From CAYOWK01 sp964407665 (GTDB lineage Bacteria > Pseudomonadota > Alphaproteobacteria > Caulobacterales > Hyphomonadaceae): a DNA stretch of 23,013 bases. The translations under genes and the position numbers were made by a program. The notes beneath the pieces were generated by a model. It had not been told where the DNA came from and ran no database searches. It saw only the letters and a program-made list of their open reading frames with translations. Numbering within the stretch: position 1 is the first letter of the stretch; each line of letters begins with the position of its first letter. This document shows, piece after piece, positions 14,517 through 21,935 of the stretch. The DNA lies in contig CAYOWK010000061.1 of NCBI GenBank assembly GCA_964407665.1, positions 1 through 23,013 of the forward strand, given 5' to 3'.

Positions 14517-15497
14517 TCAGGTGTCGCTGCGGCTGGTCCGGTTGCGAATCCGGTCCTCGATGGATTTGGCCATGGCCTCGGCGATGCTCAGGGTCGAGGC
14601 GCTGGGCGGCTGGACCTGTGGTGTGCCTGCGGCCGTCCCCCGCTCGCTGATCGCGCCGGAGCGGGTCGCGCCGCCCGTGTCGGCATGGCCTTCCAGCGCG
14701 GCCATGGGCGGCTTGACCAGTCCCATGGGAGCCACAGGTGTGGTTCGGGGCTTCGGCTGGGCGGCGACGGCTCCGCGGCTTGCCCGCGCTGCGCCCGCCA
14801 TCTGGGCGGGGACGACGTCAATGTCGAACTCCAGGGTCTCGACCGTCTTCAGATTGCCGTCGCGGGCGGTGACGCAGACATGCGTCGCGCCGGCCTCTGC
14901 GAACCGGTAGGTCAGGGTCATGGCGTCGCGGCCGCGCGGAAAGATGCGGTTGAGGCCGCCATTGGCGCCGTAACACTCGACGACGACGCTGTGGGCGGTG
15001 GCCAGGCCGCCGAGATGGAGCTGCCAGGGGGCGCCGGCGCTGGCTACGGCTTCGGCGGCGGCGGTGATGTCTCCGCGCTCCGCATTCGACGCGAAAGCGA
15101 TGGGCGCGGGCGTGTCGCCTTCAAGCGGAACCAGCGGCGGCTTGTTCACGCCCATCGGCGGAATGCGGGTCGAGAGGGTGCGGGCGAAACCGCGCTGGGG
15201 GTCGGCGGCGCCACGCAGCCAGCCGGGGAGCATGACCTGCACAGGCAGGTCGAGGACCTGGATGGGGCGGAGATCGTCGTTGCGGACGGTGATCGAGACC
15301 AGCGTTTCGCCCGGCATGATGAAGCGCAGCTGGACCTTCATCTCGTCCCGGCCACGCGGGAAGATGCGGGACAGCGCGCCGTTGGCGCCCCATGCCTCGA
15401 TGACGACGCTGTGCGCATCACCGATCCCGGAGATCACGGCGGTCCACAGGCCGCCGGTGGTGATGCTGAGGTCTGCGATGACAGTCGGCGTACCCAT
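14517..15497 (-). CDS. Unknown protein with an internal domain duplication
   Basis: 326 residues, no signal peptide, not recognised. Two domains of about 80 residues resemble each other: the first contains HSVVIEAWGANGALSRIFPR (residues about 29-48), the second HSVVVECYGANGGLNRIFPR, each followed by GRD(E/A)M, a beta-rich stretch ending in an ETLVSITVRN / ATHVCVTARD motif, and a hydrophobic L-D-L/F-D-I strand. A second paired motif, PMGVNKPPLVPLEG / PMGLVKPPMAALEG, follows each domain. The pattern suggests two immunoglobulin-like beta sandwiches with proline-rich linkers. The ATG at 15497 follows GGGGA by about 10 nt. It precedes rimO on the same strand but has its own spacing. Confidence 0.75.
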   Translation of the reverse strand: MGTPTVIADLSITTGGLWTAVISGIGDAHSVVIEAWGANGALSRIFPRGRDEMKVQLRFIMPGETLVSITVRNDDLRPIQVLDLPVQVMLPGWLRGAADPQRGFARTLSTRIPPMGVNKPPLVPLEGDTPAPIAFASNAERGDITAAAEAVASAGAPWQLHLGGLATAHSVVVECYGANGGLNRIFPRGRDAMTLTYRFAEAGATHVCVTARDGNLKTVETLEFDIDVVPAQMAGAARASRGAVAAQPKPRTTPVAPMGLVKPPMAALEGHADTGGATRSGAISERGTAAGTPQVQPPSASTLSIAEAMAKSIEDRIRNRTSRSDT

Positions 15498-15598
15498 GAA
15501 GGCGTGATCCCCGGTTGAAGGCGTCTCACCTGTAATGGCGGGAAGCCGGGGGATTCCGGATCAGGGACGCGGCAGGTCTTTGGGCGTTGAGCCGGGGC

Positions 15599-15925
15599 TC
15601 AGGCCTCGACGAGGCCTTGCTCGGCCAGGAGGGTCTTGAGCTCGCCCGACTGGAACATCTCCTTGGCGATGTCGCAGCCGCCGAGGAATTCGCCCTTCAC
15701 GTAGAGCTGGGGGATGGTCGGCCAGTTGGAGAAGTCCTTGATTCCCTGACGAAGTTCGGCGTCCTCGAGGATGTTTGCCGTTTGATAATCTACGCCGAGA
15801 TGGTCAAGGATTGCGATGACGGTCGCCGAGAATCCGCACTGCGGGAAGGTCGGCGTGCCCTTCATGAACAGGAAGACCGGGCTCGAATCGATCAGGCCCT
15901 GGATCCGGGTGTTGACGTCGGTCAT
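15599..15925 (-). CDS. grxD: Monothiol (CGFS) glutaredoxin
   Basis: A 108-residue class II glutaredoxin that binds a [2Fe-2S] cluster with glutathione and delivers it to other proteins, often together with BolA. The active site CGFS is at 30-33 within KGTPTFPQCGFSATV; the glutathione-binding WPTIPQLYVKGEFLGGCDI follows. Length is typical. The ATG at 15925 is where homology starts; AGAAGGG lies about 11 nt ahead. It is the last gene of a likely bolA-reductase-grxD unit, which fits the known BolA/Grx partnership. The separation from the reductase stop is 71 nt, so an internal promoter is possible. Confidence 0.96.
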   Translation of the reverse strand: MTDVNTRIQGLIDSSPVFLFMKGTPTFPQCGFSATVIAILDHLGVDYQTANILEDAELRQGIKDFSNWPTIPQLYVKGEFLGGCDIAKEMFQSGELKTLLAEQGLVEA

Positions 15926-15996
15926 GGCGGAAAGCGCCCTTCTGGAATGATGTCTTCGCGGCGACTGGCCGCATCACCCCTTCAGCTAGGGCCTGT

Positions 15997-16854
15997 TCAG
16001 TCGCCGATCAAGCGCGGGCGGCGGATGTTGGAGACGGCTTCGACCACCTGTTCGAGGTGGCGGACCTGCGTGGTGGTGATGACGACACGGTCGGCGCCGC
16101 CCTTGGTCAGCGCCCAGACCACCGCCTGGGGCGGGCTGAGACGCATGCTGCGGGGCAGGCGCGGGGCGCTGCGGCCGGCCAGGGTCTTGGCGTCCCGCCA
16201 CAGGGATCCGACCGAGACGGGCAGGGGAAGGCGGCTGAGGTTGGGCCCGATCGTCTCGATGCCGATGATCTCGACAGCGGCAGACTGGAGGCGCTGGATC
16301 CTGGCCTGCTGATCTTCGGTCAGGCCCATGTGAACGGGGGTCATGAAGGAGGAAAAAATCCCGGTTTTCAGCGCGGCATCCAGCTCCGGGCCGCGCCCGG
16401 CGATGCCGACGGCGCCGACGCGCCCGGAAAACTTCTCTTCGATCAGCAGCTTGAACAGGCCATCCGTCAGTTCGCCGGGCGCTGGGCCGTGCAGGAACAG
16501 CCGGTCGATCTTTGGCCGGTTGAGACGCTTGAGCGACGCCTCGATGGACCGCACGACGCCGTCGGGCGTGAAATCGCGGGTCTTAGCCATGAGCGGCCCG
16601 CCATTTATGCCGGCCTTTGTGAAGGCCATCGTGCCCCAGCCGGGAAGCCGTTTCAGGGCCGCGCCCAGACGGCGCTCGGCCTCGCCGTCGCCATAGGAGG
16701 GACCGGTATCGAAATCGCGGATGCCCAGCTCGAAGGCCCGGATCACCAGCGCTTCGACGTGGTCATGGGAGGTCAGGCCCGTGCCGAGCGGGCCGCTGAC
16801 GCCGAAGGCCAGACGGCGAACGCCGCTCGAGGGATCGCTGGACCGTTGCGTCAC
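15997..16854 (-). CDS. Aldo/keto reductase family protein
   Basis: A 285-residue TIM-barrel NAD(P)H-dependent oxidoreductase. The catalytic tetrad is present in order: D49 and Y54 (RDFDTGPSYGDGE), K80 (AFTKAG) and H122 (LFLHGP). The C-terminal part (SPPQAVVWALTKGGADRVVI then TTTQVRHLEQVVEA) is the usual cofactor-binding end. The substrate cannot be told. The ATG at 16854 lies 12 nt after the bolA stop, so the two are almost certainly cotranscribed. In related genomes bolA and grxD are often next to each other; here this gene lies between them, so a link to iron-sulfur or thiol stress is possible but not shown. Confidence 0.88.
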   Translation of the reverse strand: MTQRSSDPSSGVRRLAFGVSGPLGTGLTSHDHVEALVIRAFELGIRDFDTGPSYGDGEAERRLGAALKRLPGWGTMAFTKAGINGGPLMAKTRDFTPDGVVRSIEASLKRLNRPKIDRLFLHGPAPGELTDGLFKLLIEEKFSGRVGAVGIAGRGPELDAALKTGIFSSFMTPVHMGLTEDQQARIQRLQSAAVEIIGIETIGPNLSRLPLPVSVGSLWRDAKTLAGRSAPRLPRSMRLSPPQAVVWALTKGGADRVVITTTQVRHLEQVVEAVSNIRRPRLIGD

Positions 16855-16866
16855 TCAGCCGACGCC

Positions 16867-17115
16867 TCAGGCCGAAACGTCAGGGGATGGGGCGCGCGTA
16901 GTGAGCGCGAGGGCGTGCAGCTGCCCGCCCATGGTGCCTTTCAGCGCCGCATAGACCAGCTGATGCTGGGCGACCTTGGACTTTCCACGAAACGCCTCCG
17001 AGACGATGTCGGCGCTCCAGTGGTCGTTGTCGCCCGCCAGATCCTTCAGCGTGATCTCGGCGTCCGGGAAGCCGGCTCGAAGCAGACTTTCGAGCTGCTG
17101 CCTGTCCATCGCCAT
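16867..17115 (-). CDS. BolA-family protein
   Basis: An 82-residue BolA-like protein, a partner of CGFS glutaredoxins in binding and moving [2Fe-2S] clusters. The fold signature is complete: helix MDRQQLESLLRAGFPDAEIT, the strand-loop GDNDHWSADIVSEAFRGKSK with a candidate ligand histidine at 32, then HQLVYAALKGTMGGQLHALAL with the conserved histidine at 67. The loop form resembles the BolA_H/IbaG subgroup. The ATG at 17115 has GGGGAG about 9 nt before it; the frame is open upstream to 17178 without homology. It heads the unit with the reductase and grxD. Confidence 0.92.
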   Translation of the reverse strand: MAMDRQQLESLLRAGFPDAEITLKDLAGDNDHWSADIVSEAFRGKSKVAQHQLVYAALKGTMGGQLHALALTTRAPSPDVSA

Positions 17116-17207
17116 ACGCGTACGCTCCCCATTCCCGAATCCGTGCCGCCGCGCGTTCCGGCGTCCCCACCGAAGCACCCGACATTGTCCCTGACTGGAC
17201 GGGGACG

Positions 17208-17235
17208 TTCATAGTGTACGGGCGACAAGCTGCAA
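17208..17235 (-). promoter_or_regulatory. Predicted promoter of the bolA unit
   Basis: On the minus strand TTGCAG (17235-17230), a 16-nt spacer, then TATGAA (17213-17208). Transcription would begin near 17201, with a leader of about 85 nt before bolA. An imperfect dyad GTCCC...GGGAC (17187-17206) falls just after the start and could be a regulator site. Confidence 0.4.
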
Positions 17236-17325
17236 CGCGCGAACGCAGCCACCGGTTGCCCGGTCGCTGCGCCTAATTGTCTTATTTGTGACGTTCTATA
17301 CCGAATTCCGCGCGGATGCCAAAAG

Positions 17326-17937
17326 TCAGCTCGGAACCGTGCCAGACTTGAGGGCGTCGCGAAGCTGCTCGGCCTTGGCCTTGTGCGCCTGAAGAGTGGG
17401 CAGCGTGGTCGCCGCAAAAGACTTCAAGGCGGCTGCCTGACCCTCTTGCGCGTAGTCTTCGAAGAGGTCGATTGCGTCATCATGCATGTCGACCTGCATG
17501 TTGATGAAATCGCTGTCAAAATCCTCGTCGCCATCATCCTCGGTAATGTCGTTGACGCGGCGCATGTGGAATTCATCCAGCACAGTCGGAGTGGGCGCCA
17601 GCGACGTACTCGTGACAGCGGCTGTCAGCGCTTCGCCGGCCTTGGTGTGGTCGTCGACGATCATTTGGGCGAACGCCTTGATGTCCGGGTTTGTGGCGCG
17701 CGCGAGGGCGAGCTTGGCGGTCTCGATCTCAGCCATGTTGGCTTGCGCGGCCTTGTCAGCGAATTCCTGCGCCTTGCGCGTCATCTCGGCCTGGTCCGAG
17801 GCGGGGGCCACGGTTTCGGTCGCCATCGGCGCGTCCGGCATCGTGGTGTCGTTGATTGCAGTCGTTTCGGACTGTCCGCAGGCTGCCAGCATCAGCACTC
17901 CGGCGGCAGCGGCTCCAAGCAGGCGGGTCGTAATCAT
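17326..17937 (-). CDS. DUF4142 lipoprotein, ferritin-like helical bundle
   Basis: 203 residues. A lipoprotein signal ends LMLAAC, cysteine at about residue 20, followed by a low-complexity linker (SETTAINDTTMPDAPMATET). The DUF4142 domain is mostly helical: ADKAAQANMAEIETAKLALA, IKAFAQMIVDDHTKAGEALT, then FINMQVDMHDDAIDLFEDYA and ATTLPTLQAHKAKAEQLRD. The DDH and MHDDAIDLF segments are the conserved His/Asp positions. The function is not known; members are often stress-induced and predicted periplasmic. The ATG at 17937 follows AAGGAGAG by 4 nt. A perfect EcfG-type promoter lies upstream, which fits a stress role. Confidence 0.87.
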   Translation of the reverse strand: MITTRLLGAAAAGVLMLAACGQSETTAINDTTMPDAPMATETVAPASDQAEMTRKAQEFADKAAQANMAEIETAKLALARATNPDIKAFAQMIVDDHTKAGEALTAAVTSTSLAPTPTVLDEFHMRRVNDITEDDGDEDFDSDFINMQVDMHDDAIDLFEDYAQEGQAAALKSFAATTLPTLQAHKAKAEQLRDALKSGTVPS

Positions 17938-17983
17938 GGGTCTCTCCTTGCAGAGTTCCTGATCCGTAACTCTCGGTTAGGGG

Positions 17984-18008
17984 AACGTATGCGGGAGACG
18001 GCGGTTCC
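17984..18008 (-). promoter_or_regulatory. EcfG-type general stress promoter of the DUF4142 gene
   Basis: On the minus strand GGAAC (18008-18004), exactly 16 nt, then CGTT (17987-17984), the EcfG/SigT consensus. The predicted start near 17977 gives a 40-nt leader that contains the strong AAGGAGAG site. Confidence 0.65.
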
Positions 18009-18136
18009 GGCTTCCGACCACAGTCAAAGTCTGTCGGTCGCGAAAGCCAGCTTGACCCGCCCCTCAGCGATCGATGCCGACAGCAGGCGAAGCTCGCTTG
18101 CCCGAGGGGCTAAACGGGACGGACGACAGACGTCCT

Positions 18137-18940
18137 TCAGGCAAGCACTCTCGCGACCGCCTCTACAACCGCTTCCGGCTGCTCGCGCTGGATGTAGTGA
18201 CCGCAGTCGATTTCCAGGTAGTCGCCGGCATAATTATCGGCGAGGGCGCGCATCCCGTCACGGCGGAACTGCGCATACGCAGCCGGCGACGCCGGATCGC
18301 GGCGTCCAGCCGCGAGCACCACAACGCGACCGCCTCGATAGGGGGGCGCACTCTGGATCTGGTTTTCGGCCACGTCTGCAGCCTCGAATTCGCGCCGCGC
18401 CATCGGGGGACCGGCCAGCATGGCAAGCTGGATCGCCTGCACGGCTGCTGGCATCGTGCGTCTGATGTGTGCGGTCTGGCCCGGGACGGCTGTATCAACG
18501 AGAACCATCCCCGCAACCCGCTCGGGAAAACGGCGGGCGAACACCTGTGCGTAGACGCCGCCCAGTGAATGTCCCACGAGGATCATCGGGCTGGCGAGAC
18601 CGGCCGAACTGACAAGAGAGGCCAGTTCATCGCTGATTGTGTTCGCGTCGCGCGGGCGATCCGTCCAGTCGCTGCCTCCATATCCGTAGCGGCTGTAGGC
18701 GAAGGTCTGGCGCAGCTTCGACAACGGTTCGAAGACCGGATCCCAGGCGGACAGATCGTCGCCAAGCCCGCTCACGAGCACGATCGGTGGATCGCCCTCA
18801 CCCATTTTTCTGTAGCGCAGGTCGCCAGAGTCCAGGCTCGATGTCTGGACGGGACCTTCCGTTGCGCATCCTCCCAGGGAGGTCGCCGCGAGGCTGCCGC
18901 CTCCCAGCAGGATCATCCTGCGCGTTCTCGCCATCATCAT
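18137..18940 (-). CDS. Alpha/beta-hydrolase lipoprotein
   Basis: 267 residues. The N-terminus has a twin-arginine-like ARTRRMILLGGGSLAATSLG followed by the lipobox cysteine in LGGCATEG, so export and lipid anchoring are likely. The hydrolase fold follows: oxyanion region VLVSGLGDDLSAWDPVFEPL, nucleophile elbow GHSLGG, a lid region rich in Met/Ala, and the catalytic histidine in DCGHYIQREQP near the end. It is an esterase/lipase-like serine hydrolase of unknown substrate. The frame is open to a TTG at 18976, but three consecutive ATG codons lie at 18940, 18937 and 18934; the first is chosen, with GCGGGG about 8 nt upstream. It lies between two small envelope protein genes on the same strand. 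Confidence 0.87.
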   Translation of the reverse strand: MMMARTRRMILLGGGSLAATSLGGCATEGPVQTSSLDSGDLRYRKMGEGDPPIVLVSGLGDDLSAWDPVFEPLSKLRQTFAYSRYGYGGSDWTDRPRDANTISDELASLVSSAGLASPMILVGHSLGGVYAQVFARRFPERVAGMVLVDTAVPGQTAHIRRTMPAAVQAIQLAMLAGPPMARREFEAADVAENQIQSAPPYRGGRVVVLAAGRRDPASPAAYAQFRRDGMRALADNYAGDYLEIDCGHYIQREQPEAVVEAVARVLA

Positions 18941-19021
18941 CCCAGGTATCCCCGCCTGCCTCAAATCCCGGTACAAATCTACTGTGACCGGCGGATGAAG
19001 ACGCTGGGACGGGGGCAGCCT

Positions 19022-19417
19022 CTAGCCCGGGGTGCAGCGGCGGGCCATCAGGCTGTCGATGTTCGGGCGGATGTTGCCGTCTGCGTCTGTCTCCTGCCAG
19101 CGCAGGGCGCCGTCGGGACGCTTGGAGATCAGATAGCCCGACGATGACCGCGTCAGCGGCTTGAGCAGGCCGGCGGGCTCTCCCTGCTCGATCCAGGTAA
19201 AGGTTTCGGTCCAGCCCGGAGCTGCGAGCGTGACGCGGCCGCCGTCTGCGGCAGCCAGCTTCAGGGGGGCGGCGCAGGCGAACAGCGCCCCGCCGCGCGC
19301 TTCGGCGCCCAGCGACCACGAGCCGGAGATGTCGCCTGCGGACAGGGCGCTGGCTGCGAGCGGCGAAGCCAGGGTGGTGGCTGCCGCCAGCATGGACAGG
19401 CGAAGGGCAAGGCACAT
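19022..19417 (-). CDS. Small exported protein, possibly protease-inhibitor-like
   Basis: 131 residues with a signal peptide (MCLALRLSMLAAATTLASPL, cleavage near ASALS). The mature part begins AGDISGSWSLGAEARGGALF and has one cysteine early (FACAAPLKL) and one four residues from the end (ARRCTPG), which could pair. The GSW start, early C-x-L pattern and beta-rich length are reminiscent of the Inh/AprI metalloprotease inhibitor fold, but I do not regard this as proven. The ATG at 19417 follows GGGAG by 7 nt. It ends 81 bp before the hydrolase start. Confidence 0.72.
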   Translation of the reverse strand: MCLALRLSMLAAATTLASPLAASALSAGDISGSWSLGAEARGGALFACAAPLKLAAADGGRVTLAAPGWTETFTWIEQGEPAGLLKPLTRSSSGYLISKRPDGALRWQETDADGNIRPNIDSLMARRCTPG

Positions 19418-19531
19418 GGAGGGTCTCCCGGATGGCTCAGCCCATGTTCGCCCAGCTTGGGGCTCGTGTCATCTGATGCAGGTCAGTTGGCGGGCGAGGC
19501 TGATTGCGGCGGCGGGGCGTGCCAAATAGAG

Positions 19532-19560
19532 GTTTGAGGTCACAGATTGTGATCTCAAAC
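19532..19560. promoter_or_regulatory. 29-bp palindrome in the ORF6N gene promoter region (copy 1)
   Basis: Arms GTTTGAGGTCACA and TGTGATCTCAAAC pair in all 13 positions (one as G-T) around a 3-nt centre. Its reverse complement matches copy 2 inside the gene at 28 of 29 bases. It lies 4 nt before the ribosome-binding site AAGGGG of the gene, and a candidate promoter TTGCGG-N17-TAGAGG (19504-19532) would start transcription inside it, so an operator role is plausible. Confidence 0.75.
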
Positions 19561-19576
19561 ATGGGAAGGGGACCCC

Positions 19577-20407
19577 GTGAGTGACAATCCAGGCTTGCCT
19601 GTCGTTAGCGCTCAGGGCGTTCCGGTTTTTGAAATCCGGGGCGAGCGTGTGGTGCTCGACCGGGATGTTGCGGCTGCTTTCCGTGTCGAGACTCGATCGG
19701 TGAATCAAGCGCGCGCTCGGAATCCAGCCAAGTTCGCCGCTCAACATGCGTTTCAACTGACTGAGGGGGAGCAACAGAGTTTGAGATCACAATCTGTGAT
19801 CTCAAACGATGGCCGGGGCGGGAGCCGCTATGCGCCGTGGGCCTACACGGTCAAGGGCGTGGGACGGCTGGCGATGATCCTGGATACGCCGCAGGCGCTG
19901 GCGGCTTCGGACCAGATCCTCGACACCTTCATCGAGGTGCACCGCCAGCTGGCGCAGGGGGCGACGCAGATCGCGATATCCCAGCCGTCGCGGCTGGTTC
20001 CTTCCGACGAGGACCGCGAGGAGCGCTTGGCCATCCGGAAGAAGCTGTCGAAGGCGGCGCAGACGCTGCTGGACAGCGTGCTGCATGTCGAGGAGCAGCA
20101 GGCGCTGGGCCGTGCGGGGCGGCAGGTGGCGAAGGGACTGAAGGACGAGGTGATCGAGCGTCTGCGGACGCGCGGGCTGGAGAATGACAAGCTGGCGGCC
20201 GACGCCGAGCTGGTGCTGGCGGAGGCGCAGAAGGCTCTGGCGATTGCGCGCAAGACGCATTCGGAGGCGGACGGCGTCGATCTCGACAATCTCCAGAAGA
20301 AGATCGCCATCGTGGAGCGGCTTCAGAAGATGTACCGCGAGATGGAGCCGGACGCGGTGATCGGGTTGATTGGCGATCTGGCGCCGAAGGGCAAGCGGAT
20401 CAGGTAG
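19577..20407 (+). CDS. ORF6N-domain DNA-binding protein
   Basis: 276 residues. The N-terminal ORF6N domain (about 15-105), known from phage antirepressor-like proteins and related chromosomal genes, reads FEIRGERVVLDRDVAAAFRV, RNPAKFAAQHAFQLTEGE, SLRSQSVISN and RGGSRYAPWAYTVKGVGRLA. The C-terminal two thirds are long charged helices, likely coiled coil (LSKAAQTLLDSVLHVEEQQA through KIAIVERLQKMYREME). The GTG at 19577 is chosen with AAGGGG 6 nt before it. Codon use is split: 30 of the first 67 codons end in A/T, but only 8 of the 68 codons after the inner palindrome do. The gene is isolated; no phage genes lie nearby. The target is unknown; autoregulation through the palindromes is an inference. 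Confidence 0.85.
   Translation: MSDNPGLPVVSAQGVPVFEIRGERVVLDRDVAAAFRVETRSVNQARARNPAKFAAQHAFQLTEGEQQSLRSQSVISNDGRGGSRYAPWAYTVKGVGRLAMILDTPQALAASDQILDTFIEVHRQLAQGATQIAISQPSRLVPSDEDREERLAIRKKLSKAAQTLLDSVLHVEEQQALGRAGRQVAKGLKDEVIERLRTRGLENDKLAADAELVLAEAQKALAIARKTHSEADGVDLDNLQKKIAIVERLQKMYREMEPDAVIGLIGDLAPKGKRIR
19779..19807. repeat. 29-bp palindrome inside the ORF6N gene (copy 2)
   Basis: Arms GTTTGAGATCACA and TGTGATCTCAAAC are perfect 13-bp inverted repeats around ATC. It encodes residues 68-77 (SLRSQSVISN), a conserved part of the ORF6N domain. The codons used (TTG, AGA, TCA, CAA, TCT, TCA) are ones the GC-rich neighbours avoid, so the DNA sequence itself appears to be selected. It lies 247 bp from copy 1, in inverted orientation (28 of 29 identical). 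Confidence 0.85.
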
Positions 20408-20483
20408 CTGCCCGGCCCTGGGCTTGCGCTTCGGGCGTTCGGTGCTCAGATCGCGATGCGATTTGCGCCTGCGGCGCCGAATC

Positions 20484-21926
<1,443 letters not shown>

Positions 21927-21935
<9 letters not shown>

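Noticed and set aside
17332..17357. GGAAC-N17-CGTC resembling an EcfG promoter on the plus strand
   Set aside because: It lies inside the DUF4142 coding region, has an imperfect -10, and no plus-strand gene follows.
19532..19560. The promoter-proximal palindrome as a transcription terminator
   Set aside because: No T-tract follows on either strand, no gene ends just before it on the plus strand, and its twin lies inside a coding region.
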